A stretch of 64,000 bases of DNA, from assembly GCF_015864575.1 (NCBI RefSeq), contig NZ_JADYWW010000001.1, positions 806,001 through 870,000 on the forward strand, read 5' to 3'. This stretch comes from Salinibacterium sp. SWN248. GTDB lineage: Bacteria > Actinomycetota > Actinomycetes > Actinomycetales > Microbacteriaceae. Of this stretch, positions 45,262 to 55,354 are shown piece by piece. A program made the translations under genes and the position numbers. The stretch's first letter is position 1. Each line of letters opens with the position of its first letter. The notes beneath the pieces are model-generated. The model was not told the DNA's origin. It saw only the letters and a program-made list of their open reading frames with translations, and did no database searches.

Positions 45262-45284
45262 GTAACGATTCCCAAGAGCGTTAC
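45262..45284. promoter_or_regulatory. Inverted repeat upstream of the third binding-protein gene
   Basis: GTAACG (45262-45267) and CGTTAC (45279-45284) are separated by 11 bases, 116 bases before the third binding-protein gene. A TTGACA hexamer follows at 45333-45338. It could be a regulator site; half-sites are short and the match may be chance. Confidence 0.25.
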
Positions 45285-45399
45285 AAGGCTGTAGTACAGA
45301 CGTATTGTGCGGATGTGCCGGGTGGGCATAGCTTGACAGTGTGGTGACACGGTAGTGCCACATTTGATTCCTGAACACATTCGAAACGCAAGGAGCAAC

Positions 45400-46671
45400 A
45401 TGAGCGTATTCGCGAAGGCTACGGCCTCCCCATCACGGTCCAAGCGGACCCTGTTGAGCGGTCTCGCAATCGTCGGTGCAAGCGCACTGGTATTGGCTGG
45501 CTGTGCTACTGACGGTGGAGAAACCTCCACTGGATCCGAGGGTGGCGAACTGTCCCTCAAGCTTGGAACGGCACTGCCCGTAACCGGTAACCTCGCATTC
45601 CTCGGCCCGCCCGAGATCGCAGGAACCGAGTACGCAGCGTCGCAGATCAACGAAGCCGACGCTGGCATCCAGATCGACCTCATTCAGGGCGACTCCGGTG
45701 ACACCGACAACAAGGCATACGAGACTGAAATCCCTCGCTTGCTCGGTGAAGACGTTTCCGCAATTCTTGGTGCAGCATCCTCGGGTGTTTCGCTTCAGTT
45801 CATTGACCAGGTTGTTGGCGCTGGAGTAATCCAGTTCTCGCCGGCAAACACCTCGGCCGCATTCACGACGTACGACGACAAGGGCCTGTACTTCCGTACC
45901 GCTCCTTCCGACGTGCTTCAGGGTGAGGTTCTCGGTAACCTGATCGCTGGCGATGGTCACGAGACCCTCGGCATGATCGTTCTCAATGACTCCTACGGAA
46001 CCGGTCTTGCCGGCTACACGCAGGAAGCATTCGAAGCCGCCGGTGGTGAAGTTGTTTCACAGCCCACCTACAACACCGGTGACACCACGTTCGATGCTCA
46101 GATCTCTGAAGTTCTTGCTTCTGACCCTGACGCCATCGCACTGATCACGTTCGAAGAAGTTTCGACCATGCTTCCGAGCATCGTCAGCAGCTTCCCGGCG
46201 GAGAACCTCTACTTCGTAGACGGTAACCTCGCCAACTTCGGTGACGAGTTCGCTGCTGGAACCCTTTCGGGCGCCAAGGGAACTCTGCCCGGCCTGAGCG
46301 TCGACACGATTGCTGACTTCACGTCGGCCGTCAACGACTTCTGGGTCGAATCCGGACAGCCTGAGCTCGAAGAGTTCAGCTACGCAGCAGAGTCCTACGA
46401 CTCGGTAATCCTTCTTGCTCTCGCATCGCTCGCAGCCGGTTCCACCGACTCCGCAGCAATCGCTGAGAAGCTTCAGGAAGTATCGGGTGGTTCGGGCAAC
46501 GGCGAGAAGTGCACCACTTTCGCTGACTGTGCAGAAATCATCAATGGCGGCGGAACTGCTGACTACGACGGCATCTCTGGTCCGATCACCTTCGATGAGC
46601 TCGGTGACCCCACCGAAGCTCAGGTTGGTATCTACCAGTACGGTGAAGACAACACCTACAGCGCTTACTAA
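45400..46671 (+). CDS. Branched-chain amino-acid-type ABC substrate-binding lipoprotein, copy 3
   Basis: A 423-residue paralogue with lipobox LAGC at Cys35, LKLGTALPVTGNLAFLGPPE, PANTSAAFTTYDDKGLYFR and the C-terminal KCTTFADCAEI and DYDGISGPITF. Codon use is richer in the preferred C/G-ending and GCA codons seen in ribosomal genes than copies 1 and 2, suggesting high expression. AAGGAGC precedes the ATG. A strong terminator follows, and the livFGMH genes converge from the other side, making this the likely main binding protein for them. Confidence 0.9.
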   Translation: MSVFAKATASPSRSKRTLLSGLAIVGASALVLAGCATDGGETSTGSEGGELSLKLGTALPVTGNLAFLGPPEIAGTEYAASQINEADAGIQIDLIQGDSGDTDNKAYETEIPRLLGEDVSAILGAASSGVSLQFIDQVVGAGVIQFSPANTSAAFTTYDDKGLYFRTAPSDVLQGEVLGNLIAGDGHETLGMIVLNDSYGTGLAGYTQEAFEAAGGEVVSQPTYNTGDTTFDAQISEVLASDPDAIALITFEEVSTMLPSIVSSFPAENLYFVDGNLANFGDEFAAGTLSGAKGTLPGLSVDTIADFTSAVNDFWVESGQPELEEFSYAAESYDSVILLALASLAAGSTDSAAIAEKLQEVSGGSGNGEKCTTFADCAEIINGGGTADYDGISGPITFDELGDPTEAQVGIYQYGEDNTYSAY

Positions 46672-46717
46672 ACCTCTCCGAGAGTCACTCTCGCAGAGAA
46701 CGTAAGTTAGCTCAGAG

Positions 46718-46752
46718 AAAGGCCCCAACCCTCACCGGGTTGGGGCCTTTTT
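46718..46752 (+). terminator. Intrinsic terminator after the third binding protein
   Basis: GGCCCCAACCC (46721-46731) and GGGTTGGGGCC (46737-46747) pair perfectly around TCACC, flanked by AAA and a run of five T. Confidence 0.92.
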
Positions 46753-46986
46753 CGTGCGCTCAGCGTTCGGACGACGTGTTGAATCTCTTTCACGGAAGCC
46801 TCCAACTGTGAACCAAACCTGAAACAGCGTCAGGAGTCGTCGTGTGGACGCGAAAGGGCTGTGCGTGAATATAAACCCGCTGAGGGGTGCAAACGCGGCT
46901 TAGCGGGCAGCGTGGCGCTCTCTAGCTCTATGGTGAGCCGTGAAGCTGAGCTGCGGAGCCGATGGGAGGGCCGTTCCTTAACTCAG
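46753..46986. other. Non-coding stretch between binding-protein and liv terminators
   Basis: No convincing gene is seen here. A 42-codon GTG frame (46861-46989) exists but its last bases run into the hairpin that follows. CCCGCT and AGCGGG (46876 onwards, about 20 bases apart) could pair. It looks like spacer between convergent units. Confidence 0.4.
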
Positions 46987-47022
46987 TGATGCCCCGTCCG
47001 GACGAATCCGGGCGGGGCATCA
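46987..47022 (-). terminator. Hairpin after livF
   Basis: TGATGCCCCG (46987-46996) and CGGGGCATCA (47013-47022) pair perfectly with inner TCCGG pairing. No T-run is present on the reverse strand, so it is a terminator candidate for the liv operon by position. Confidence 0.6.
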
Positions 47023-47043
47023 GGTGCTGCGAAGTGCTGGTGG

Positions 47044-47781
47044 CTAGGTGCCGAGGGTTCCGAGGTAGAGGCCAATAACCTTGGGGTCATTGAGCAACTC
47101 GCGCCCGGTGCCTTCGTAGGCATCGTGGCCCTGGTCGAGAACGTAGCCGCGGTCACAGATTTGCAGGCAACGACGTGCGTTCTGCTCAACCATGATCGTG
47201 GTCACGCCGGCCTTGTTGATCTCCGATACGCGGATGAATGCCTCATCCTGCTTCACCGGCGAGAGCCCAGCAGACGGCTCGTCGAGAAGGAGAACGTGCG
47301 GATCCATCATGAGGGCGCGAGACATGGCGACCATTTGGCGTTCTCCACCCGAGAGCGAACCCGCGCGCTGCTTGAGGCGCGACTTCAACTCGGCGAAAAT
47401 ACCGGTCACAAACTCAAGACGCTCATCGTAGATCTTGGGGTTTTGGTACAGCCCCATCTGAAGGTTCTCTTCGATCGTCAGGCTCGGGAACACGTTGTTG
47501 TTTTGTGGAACAAAACCAACACCGCGCGCTACAAGCTTGTTTGCTTTGAGCCCGGTGATGTTGTCACCGTTGAGGGTGATTGATCCGCCGCGCACCTGTA
47601 CCTGGCCGAAGATTGCCTTCAACAGGGTCGACTTGCCGGCACCGTTCGGACCAATAATTCCGATCAGTTCACCCGGGTTAGCGACCAAATTGCAGTCGTT
47701 GAGGATGTCGACGCCGGGCAGGTACCCTGCGGTCAGGTCCTTGACGTGGACAACCGCATTCTCGGTAGGGATTGCGTTCAC
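47044..47781 (-). CDS. livF: Branched-chain amino acid ABC transporter ATPase LivF
   Basis: The 245-residue ATPase has Walker A GIIGPNGAGKSTLLKAI, signature LSGGERQMVAMSRAL and Walker B LLLDEPSAGLSPV. AGYLPGVDIL near the start and the C-terminal YLG motif are typical of LivF. Its start overlaps the livG stop by four bases; it is the last gene of the reverse liv operon. Confidence 0.93.
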   Translation of the reverse strand: MNAIPTENAVVHVKDLTAGYLPGVDILNDCNLVANPGELIGIIGPNGAGKSTLLKAIFGQVQVRGGSITLNGDNITGLKANKLVARGVGFVPQNNNVFPSLTIEENLQMGLYQNPKIYDERLEFVTGIFAELKSRLKQRAGSLSGGERQMVAMSRALMMDPHVLLLDEPSAGLSPVKQDEAFIRVSEINKAGVTTIMVEQNARRCLQICDRGYVLDQGHDAYEGTGRELLNDPKVIGLYLGTLGT

Positions 47782-48752
47782 TTGCCGGTCTCCTTGCGGT
47801 TAGCGATGTTTTCGTCGAGGTGTTTGACCTCCGCGGCGAGTTTGATCGCTTCAGTGTTGAGTTCGCCTTCGATGCGGCCCGTGACGATTCCCAGGTCGAC
47901 ATCCTGATGCGAACCGAGGTACGCATCGATGACGGCTTGGTTCTTCATGACCTCATCCGGGGGACCTTCAGCAACGACCTGACCCTCAGCCATCACGATT
48001 ACCCAGTCGGCGATGTGACGCACCATGTGCATGTCGTGCTCGACGAACAGCACCGTCATGCCCTCTTCCTTCAGGTCGAGGATGTGGTCGAGCAGCGACT
48101 GAGTCAACGCGGGGTTAACACCGGCCATGGGCTCATCCAGCATCACCAGCGTCGGCTGGCTCATGAGGGCGCGAGCCATCTCGAGCAGCTTGCGCTGTCC
48201 ACCGGAAAGGCTGGCGGCGAAGTCCGACGATTTAGCGTCGAGCTTGAACTTCTTGAGCAGAACGATTGCGCGTTCTTCGATCTCGGCTTCTTGCTTGCGC
48301 CAGAGGCTCGGGATCACGGCGCGGAAAATATTCTCCCCGATCTGATCCTTTGCGCCGAGTTTCATGTTCTCAAGCACCGTCAAAAGCCCGAGGGCCTTCG
48401 TCAGCTGGAACGTGCGCACCTGGCCGAGGCCGGCCACTTTGTGCGCGCCCATTCCGGCAAGCGAGTGTCCATCGAAAGTCCACTTGCCTTCGTCAGGCTT
48501 GTCGAAGCCGGTCAGAAGGTTGAACAGCGTCGTCTTACCGGCACCGTTCGGACCAATCAACGCGGTAATCGCATTGCGGGGGATCTCAACGTGGTCGACG
48601 TTCACCGCGGTGAGGCCACCGAAGGTTCGACGAATTCCGTCAGCGATGATGATCGGGTCGACCTTGGCGACACCAGGAACGATGTCACCCTTGTGGAGTC
48701 CGGTTGTCTTTGCTCGCTGCACCGGCGCAGCCGATGCGTCATTACTTGACAA
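47778..48752 (-). CDS. livG: Branched-chain amino acid ABC transporter ATPase LivG
   Basis: The 324-residue ATPase has RTFGGLTAVNVDHVEIPRN, Walker A LIGPNGAGKTTLFNLL, signature LSGGQRKLLEMARAL, Walker B LVMLDEPMAGVNP and the LivG-type VFVEHDMHMV (read as FVEHDMHMV). N- and C-terminal extensions of about 35 and 50 residues lengthen it beyond the usual 255. It overlaps livM by eleven bases. Confidence 0.93.
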   Translation of the reverse strand: MSSNDASAAPVQRAKTTGLHKGDIVPGVAKVDPIIIADGIRRTFGGLTAVNVDHVEIPRNAITALIGPNGAGKTTLFNLLTGFDKPDEGKWTFDGHSLAGMGAHKVAGLGQVRTFQLTKALGLLTVLENMKLGAKDQIGENIFRAVIPSLWRKQEAEIEERAIVLLKKFKLDAKSSDFAASLSGGQRKLLEMARALMSQPTLVMLDEPMAGVNPALTQSLLDHILDLKEEGMTVLFVEHDMHMVRHIADWVIVMAEGQVVAEGPPDEVMKNQAVIDAYLGSHQDVDLGIVTGRIEGELNTEAIKLAAEVKHLDENIANRKETGK

Positions 48753-49722
48753 AGGTCAGCTCCTTCTTGTTGCCGAGGATGCCCTGCGGTCGATAGATCA
48801 CGAGCAACATCAGTGCCACACCCACAAGGATGAAACGCACCGTCTGCGACTGCGTCGTGGTCATGAACGGCAAGAGGCCGACGTTGACCATGGCGGGAAG
48901 CAGGTTGCTCAGGAGGGTTTGCACACCCCAGAAGATCACCGAACCGATAATCGGTCCGAAGATCGTTGCAGCTCCACCGAGCAGCAACGCGGTATAGACG
49001 AAGAACGTGAGCGACGTGACATACACGCCGGGGTTCACCGAGGCCGGGAGGGCGTAAATGATTCCACCCATGGCACCGAAGACACCACCGAGCATGAGCG
49101 ACTGCAACTTGTACGAGAACACGTTCTTTCCGAGGGCGCGCACGGCATCCTCGTCTTCACGGATTCCCTTGATCACTCGACCCCACGGGCTGCGCATGAC
49201 AGCCCAGAGGATGAAGGCAGCAAGCGCCAGAATTGCGATTCCGAAGATGCGAACCCACCAGCCGTTGGCGTTGTACTCCCACGGGCCGAAGCCGTAGGTG
49301 CCGTCAGGAATCGGGTTGAACGCACGGAAGCTCTCGTGGTAGCCACTCAGTCCATCGGCAGAGCCGGTGTACTTGTCGAACGTCGTGGTCAGGAACAACA
49401 GACGCACAACCTCGGCGGCCGCAATGGTCACGATCGCCAGGTAGTCACCGCGCAGTCGCAGGGTAGGAATACCGAGGATCAGGGCGAAGACAAGCGAGCC
49501 ACCGACACCAACGAGCATGCCGCCCCACCACGGAAAACCGAAGGTGAGGATCGAGATCGCGTAGCCATAGGCGCCGATCGCCATGAAGGCGGCCATACCC
49601 ATGTTGAGCAAACCGGTGAATCCGAAGTGCATGGCGAGTCCGAGCGCCGCAAGGGCGTACCCGATCGTTGCCGGTGCAATCAGTGATGACCCGGTGTTGG
49701 AGAGAATTTGCAGAATATCCAT
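48742..49722 (-). CDS. livM: Branched-chain amino acid ABC transporter permease LivM
   Basis: A 326-residue membrane permease with eight or more hydrophobic segments, the LivM pattern GDYLAIVTIAAAEVVRLLF and the ATPase-contact loop RVIKGIREDEDAVRALGKN. It lies nine bases after livH and overlaps livG. It pairs with LivH to form the channel. Confidence 0.93.
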   Translation of the reverse strand: MDILQILSNTGSSLIAPATIGYALAALGLAMHFGFTGLLNMGMAAFMAIGAYGYAISILTFGFPWWGGMLVGVGGSLVFALILGIPTLRLRGDYLAIVTIAAAEVVRLLFLTTTFDKYTGSADGLSGYHESFRAFNPIPDGTYGFGPWEYNANGWWVRIFGIAILALAAFILWAVMRSPWGRVIKGIREDEDAVRALGKNVFSYKLQSLMLGGVFGAMGGIIYALPASVNPGVYVTSLTFFVYTALLLGGAATIFGPIIGSVIFWGVQTLLSNLLPAMVNVGLLPFMTTTQSQTVRFILVGVALMLLVIYRPQGILGNKKELTFVK

Positions 49723-49731
49723 GAGCGGCCC

Positions 49732-51060
49732 CTAACCTATTCTCTCTTTGCGACCCAAGATGCCTTGTGGTCTGAACAACAAGACGATGATGAGCACGCC
49801 GAGCGCACCCACATACTTCAGGTCGGATGGGATGAAGAGGCTAGACGTCTCAACAAGAACGCCGACGATGATCGAGCCGACAAGCGCACCAAATGCTGTG
49901 CCCAGTCCACCGAGGGTTACCGCTGCGAAGACGAGCAGCAGAATCTGCGCCCCCATATCCCAGCGGATGCCTGGACGGAAGTAGGCCCACAGCACGCCGG
50001 CGAGGCCGGCCATGGCTGCAGCGAGGATCCAGACCACACGGACGACCTGGTCGACGTCGATTCCGGATGCCGCTGCCAGCGACGGGTTGTCGGAGACGGC
50101 GCGAGTTGCCTTACCGATCTTGGTCTTAACGAGCCACCACGCGAAGATCACGATCACGACGATGCTGATGACCATGCTGATCATGTTGGTTTGGCTGAGC
50201 GATACCGATCCGAAGAGCGGAATATCGGGGGAGTCGGAGCCGGGCAGTTGCTCGGTTCCTCCTCCACGGAAGTACTGGAAGGTATAGCGAAGTGCCAGCG
50301 ACAGACCGATTGACACGATCATGAGCTGAACGATACCGACGCCCTTCTTGCGCAGCGGTTTCCAGAGCGCGGCATCGAGTGACCACCCGAAGCCGGCACT
50401 GAGGAGCACGGCAAGGGGTATCGCTATCCAGACGGGCCAACCGAGGTCGACCGACACAATGAGTGCCATCACCGCACCGAAGGTCACCATTTCTGCGTGC
50501 GCAAAGTTGGAGAGCCCGGTGGTTCCGTAAACGAGCGAGATGCCGATGGCAGCGAGGCCGAGCATCAGTCCGAAGTTCACGCCGTTGACGATACGTTCGA
50601 CGAACTGATCGAAGAAGCTTGTGACGTTGCGTTCACCGCGGCCGATAAAGAAGTTCATAACGGTCGAGCCGCTGGGCCCGATCATCGCCTCTTTGACGTT
50701 GGGAGTGTCGTCGTCGCCCACCTCGTCGATTACCGCAATGCCCTCGGGCAGCGTGTCTTCGTTGAGAGTGACAGTGAATTCGTCACCGTCGGGAACGCCG
50801 ACTTTCCAGCGACCATCAGCATCCGTGGCTACTTCAACCTCGTAGCCGCCGCCAGAGATGGTGAGAAGTACACCCTCTAGCGCCACGCTCTCGAGCTTGA
50901 CGTTACCGATGATGCTGTTGTCGTATTCGTCGACGTTAACCTCGTCGGCCATTGCAGGCATGGCCATCAGAGAGAAGGCGGCAGAAAGAGCAACAATGAG
51001 TGCTACAAGCACTCCTCGTCTATTTTTCCGTCGCGTGCGGCGATATTCCGCTGTGTTCAC
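49732..51060 (-). CDS. livH: LivH-type permease fused to a secreted N-terminal domain
   Basis: From the GTG at 51060 (GGAGG eight bases upstream) the protein is 442 residues. Residues 1-38 look like a signal peptide (basic RRTRRKNRR, hydrophobic core, AMA/DE cleavage). Residues 39-145 form an extracytoplasmic beta-rich domain with carboxypeptidase-regulatory-like features (TDADGRWKVGVPDGDEFTVTL). The LivH permease starts near residue 150 (FVERIVNGVNFGLMLGLAAI) and includes YGTTGLSNFAHAEMVTFGA and GKATRAVSDNPSLAAASGI. Ordinary LivH is about 290-310 residues and has no such domain. A longer frame to 51177 lacks a ribosome-binding site. Confidence 0.88.
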   Translation of the reverse strand: MNTAEYRRTRRKNRRGVLVALIVALSAAFSLMAMPAMADEVNVDEYDNSIIGNVKLESVALEGVLLTISGGGYEVEVATDADGRWKVGVPDGDEFTVTLNEDTLPEGIAVIDEVGDDDTPNVKEAMIGPSGSTVMNFFIGRGERNVTSFFDQFVERIVNGVNFGLMLGLAAIGISLVYGTTGLSNFAHAEMVTFGAVMALIVSVDLGWPVWIAIPLAVLLSAGFGWSLDAALWKPLRKKGVGIVQLMIVSIGLSLALRYTFQYFRGGGTEQLPGSDSPDIPLFGSVSLSQTNMISMVISIVVIVIFAWWLVKTKIGKATRAVSDNPSLAAASGIDVDQVVRVVWILAAAMAGLAGVLWAYFRPGIRWDMGAQILLLVFAAVTLGGLGTAFGALVGSIIVGVLVETSSLFIPSDLKYVGALGVLIIVLLFRPQGILGRKERIG

Positions 51061-51281
51061 AGGACCTCCAGGAAGGGACCCAGCCGGAATCGAGAATCCC
51101 AGCGGGTTCTGACGTGTCGACGGCAATGACGACACCGGCCGATTGCGGTCCGACATACAAATGCTTGTCGGGTACAAAGCGGTGAAGCCATTATGCGGGG
51201 GAATGTTCTGGCATGAAACCCGTTAATATTGATTGGCCGGAGATTTAACACAAGATCACCGGTTTCGCGCTCCCGCCGTAA

Positions 51282-52796
<1,515 letters not shown>

Positions 52797-52850
52797 CACG
52801 CGCACTCGTCTTGGCCGTTGCGCCCGGAAGTGAGTGAGCGAGAGACACTG

Positions 52851-52885
52851 AAGGCCTGCTGGAGCAATTGCTTCCAGCAGGCCTT
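52851..52885. terminator. Bidirectional hairpin between guaB and the ABC-2 permease
   Basis: Thirteen-base arms AAGGCCTGCTGGA and TCCAGCAGGCCTT pair perfectly around GCAATTGCT, itself partly palindromic. The T-runs are short. It lies between two convergent genes and could serve both. Confidence 0.75.
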
Positions 52886-52916
52886 CTGTCGTGAAGGGAG
52901 GTGTGTGCGTGCGCCC

Positions 52917-53735
52917 TTAAGCGGAGACGTCGCGGCGGTTGAAGACGACTCCGCCGAGCGCGAGCACAACGGCCGAGATGCCGAAGATGAGGCCGAGGGA
53001 ACCCCCGTCGACTCCCTCGCTCAGCGGTGAATTGCCGAACGCCCAATGGTACGGGGAGAGGCTGTGGAGCCATTCGACATCGGCACTTTGGTTGCCGAGC
53101 GAGTTAAGAATGTAGCCCAGCAGGGAGATTCCGGCCGCAGCGGCGGAGGCGAAGGCGCGGCGACCGGTGATGGCGCCGACGGCGAGGCCGAAACTGGCTG
53201 CGAGCACTCCCAGACCGAGTAGCGCCGCGCATCCAGCGACCACGTGGGCAGGCTCGAGGTCGATTCCTGAGGAATCGTTGAGCGCGAGAATCAGCAGCGC
53301 CGAGACGATGCTGAGCCATAGCAGTCGGAGCATGACGCCGAGACTGCGCTCGACCATGATCTGCACTCGAGAGACGCCGTGGGCGAGAGTGAGTTCGAGC
53401 GAGCCCGATTCTTCGTCGCCTGCGATTGCGGCCGAGCTCCAGAGCGTGGCGGCAATAGTGAACAGAACGAAGCCGATCAGGCCGAGGAACGTGGCCTGGA
53501 CATAGCCGGCGCCGCTCGTGAGGTCCTCGAAACCGAGAGTGCTCGAAAGCCCCTCGGGAATCGATTTGATGACCTCATCGAAGCCCGCGTTCTCGCCCGA
53601 GAACGACGAATACAACGGAACATAGAGAAAGATCGCGCCGGCAACTCCGGCAGTCCAGCCGAGCAGGCCACGCCAAGAATCAGCGAGATTGCGGCGAGTG
53701 AGCGGGAGAAAGCTGGCGCTCGTGGGCTGACTCAT
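52917..53735 (-). CDS. ABC-2-type transporter permease
   Basis: A 272-residue membrane protein with six hydrophobic segments, ABC2_membrane type: LTRRNLADSWRGLLGWTAG at the start, AGDEESGSLELTLAHGVSR (a hallmark of this permease group) and a final LALGGVVFNRRDVS. It overlaps the ATPase gene by four bases and is its partner. The pair with the TetR gene next door suggests export of a toxic or signalling molecule, but the cargo is unknown. Confidence 0.88.
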   Translation of the reverse strand: MSQPTSASFLPLTRRNLADSWRGLLGWTAGVAGAIFLYVPLYSSFSGENAGFDEVIKSIPEGLSSTLGFEDLTSGAGYVQATFLGLIGFVLFTIAATLWSSAAIAGDEESGSLELTLAHGVSRVQIMVERSLGVMLRLLWLSIVSALLILALNDSSGIDLEPAHVVAGCAALLGLGVLAASFGLAVGAITGRRAFASAAAAGISLLGYILNSLGNQSADVEWLHSLSPYHWAFGNSPLSEGVDGGSLGLIFGISAVVLALGGVVFNRRDVSA

Positions 53736-54646
53736 TTGGTTGCCTCATTCGAGTAGAGATCGATGACTGACGATTCGAGATCTTGCTCTTCAACCCGAAG
53801 GTCGACCACGTGGAACGAGGCGATCGCCTTGACGAGCGCGTCGATGTGTCCCTCGACCGTGCCGGTGACGTGCACCACATCGCCAGCCGTGACGGTGAGA
53901 TTGTCGAGTTGAGGCAGCGCAATCAGTGCCGTGCGGATGTCGTCGGCTGCGGCATCCGTGAAGTCAATGACAACGCGGCGGATGGCGCTCGCTCGCAGGC
54001 TGGCAACGTCACCCACTTTCACCACGGTGCCGTTGCGCAGCACCGCGACCTGATCGGCAGCGTTCTGGATCTCGCTCAAGACGTGCGAGCTGAGGAACAC
54101 CGTTTGGCCATTGTGTTGGGCTTCGCGCACCATCGAGAGGAACTCTTGTTGCACCAGAGGGTCGAGGCCGCTCGTAGGTTCGTCGAGCACGAGCAGTTTC
54201 GGCTCGTGCATGAAGGCCTGAACGAGCCCCAGCTTCTGCTTGTTGCCTTTGGAGAGCGTGCGCACGTGGCGAGTGATGTCGAGCCCTAAACGCTCAGAGA
54301 GCGCGTCGATGCGGCCGGGCGCGACGGGGCCGCTGATCGCGGCATAGTGCTTGAGTAATGAGCGGCCAGTGATGCGGCCCTCGAGGAGCAGTTCCCCCGG
54401 CAGGAATCCGATGTCACGGCGCAGCGCAGCGCCGCCAGCGATGGGGGACTTGCCGAGCACCGTGGCGCTGCCGGACGTGGGGCGAATGATGTCAAGCAGC
54501 AGCCGCATGGCGGTTGTCTTGCCAGCACCGTTGGGACCAATCATGCCGAACACGCTGCCGGTTTCGACGGCGAGGTCGAGGCCTTCGAGGGCACTATTGC
54601 TGCCGTAGCGCTTGGTGAGCGCGTGGGTTTCTATGGCGTAAGTCAT
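53732..54646 (-). CDS. ABC transporter ATPase of an ABC-2 exporter
   Basis: A 304-residue single ATPase: Walker A GMIGPNGAGKTTAMRLLL, signature LSKGNKQKLGLVQAFM, Walker B LLVLDEPTSGLDPLV, switch His in FLSSHVLSE. The C-terminal 85 residues are of the DRA-type tail found in daunorubicin-like exporters. The start at 54646 (MTYAIETHALTKRYG) gives the expected N-terminus; the frame extends to 54730 but with proline-rich non-family residues. Confidence 0.9.
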   Translation of the reverse strand: MTYAIETHALTKRYGSNSALEGLDLAVETGSVFGMIGPNGAGKTTAMRLLLDIIRPTSGSATVLGKSPIAGGAALRRDIGFLPGELLLEGRITGRSLLKHYAAISGPVAPGRIDALSERLGLDITRHVRTLSKGNKQKLGLVQAFMHEPKLLVLDEPTSGLDPLVQQEFLSMVREAQHNGQTVFLSSHVLSEIQNAADQVAVLRNGTVVKVGDVASLRASAIRRVVIDFTDAAADDIRTALIALPQLDNLTVTAGDVVHVTGTVEGHIDALVKAIASFHVVDLRVEEQDLESSVIDLYSNEATK

Positions 54647-54671
54647 GGGTGGGGCCGGAGCCCGGTCCTTC

Positions 54672-55274
54672 CTAGGAGGGAGTGGTTGAGGGGGTGTAGA
54701 TGCCGTGGGTGTAGAGCTCGAGGGCGGCATTGCCCATGCGGCTGAGGCTGTCGAGGCCGAAGTGGCTGCTGCCGAGGCTGCGAGCGATGTGGCTTTGCAG
54801 GGTGAGTGTCGACAGGCTGTGGGTGACGAGGAGCACAGCGCGGGCGTGCTCGTCGGCGGTTGGAGTGATGGCGCCGCTGGCTACTCCCTCGCGCAGCATC
54901 GTGTGGGACATCTCGACAAAGCGGTCGAAGAGGTCGGCGCCCGCGACAGAGTCATCGGTGAAGAGGCGACTCAGGTAGATAAGCCAGGGCTCGAAGGTGG
55001 CGAGGTCGGCGTACCACTCGCTTACTGCCGCGCTCACGTCTCCTTCACCCAGTCCTGTTTTGCGGTGGGTGACCTCCGTGATGATGAAGTCATCGCACGC
55101 GGCTTTGAGTTCGCGCATGCTTCCAAAGTGGTGGATGACGAGGCCAGCGCTCACGCCGGCCTCCGTTGCTACGGCGCGGGCGCTCGTTGCGGCGAACCCG
55201 TTACGCCCGATGAGACGAATTGCGGCGTCACGGATGCGGGCTTTGGTGGTGGAGTCATCCGATCTTGAACGCAT
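54672..55274 (-). CDS. TetR-family transcriptional regulator
   Basis: A 200-residue TetR protein with the N-terminal HTH AIRLIGRNGFAATSARAVATEAGVSAGLVIHHFGS split as helix-turn-helix over residues 20-55, and a variable ligand domain. The start at 55274 is favoured because a TTGACA/TAGTTT promoter would begin transcription at or next to this ATG; the longer frame to 55310 begins in the promoter. It is 25 bases upstream of the exporter genes, so it probably controls that operon and itself. Confidence 0.88.
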   Translation of the reverse strand: MRSRSDDSTTKARIRDAAIRLIGRNGFAATSARAVATEAGVSAGLVIHHFGSMRELKAACDDFIITEVTHRKTGLGEGDVSAAVSEWYADLATFEPWLIYLSRLFTDDSVAGADLFDRFVEMSHTMLREGVASGAITPTADEHARAVLLVTHSLSTLTLQSHIARSLGSSHFGLDSLSRMGNAALELYTHGIYTPSTTPS

Positions 55275-55276
55275 GT

Positions 55277-55300
55277 TTAACAAACTAAACAGTTGTTTAA
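55277..55300. promoter_or_regulatory. Likely TetR operator
   Basis: TTAACAAACT (55277-55286) and AGTTGTTTAA (55291-55300) form an inverted repeat with one mismatch and four central bases. It covers the -10 region of the tetR promoter, so binding would block transcription. Confidence 0.7.
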
Positions 55301-55310
55301 TGGTTGTCAA
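55282..55310 (-). promoter_or_regulatory. tetR promoter, leaderless
   Basis: On the reverse strand TTGACA (55310-55305) and TAGTTT (55287-55282) are spaced by 17 bases, a near-consensus pair. The expected start point, about 55275, adjoins the ATG at 55274. Confidence 0.7.
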
Positions 55311-55342
55311 TGGTGGCAGGTTCCACCCAATCCTGGGCGCGG

Positions 55343-55348
55343 TAGGCT
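55343..55348 (+). promoter_or_regulatory. -10 box of a likely leaderless GuaB3 transcript
   Basis: TAGGCT ends six bases before the GTG at 55355. TTCCAC at 55321, spaced by 16 bases, is a weak -35. No Shine-Dalgarno sequence precedes the GTG. Confidence 0.4.
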
Positions 55349-55354
55349 GGAGTA

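Noticed and set aside
46861-46989. 42-codon GTG frame between the convergent binding-protein and livF terminators
   Set aside because: An AAAGG-like site lies upstream, but the frame ends inside the livF hairpin, has no recognisable features and no conservation can be tested here.
47772-49686. Two long forward frames (about 325 and 440 codons) opposite livG and livM
   Set aside because: Both are shadows of recognised transporter genes with Walker or permease motifs on the reverse strand, and their composition (His/Glu/Asp/Arg-rich) is typical of antisense translation.
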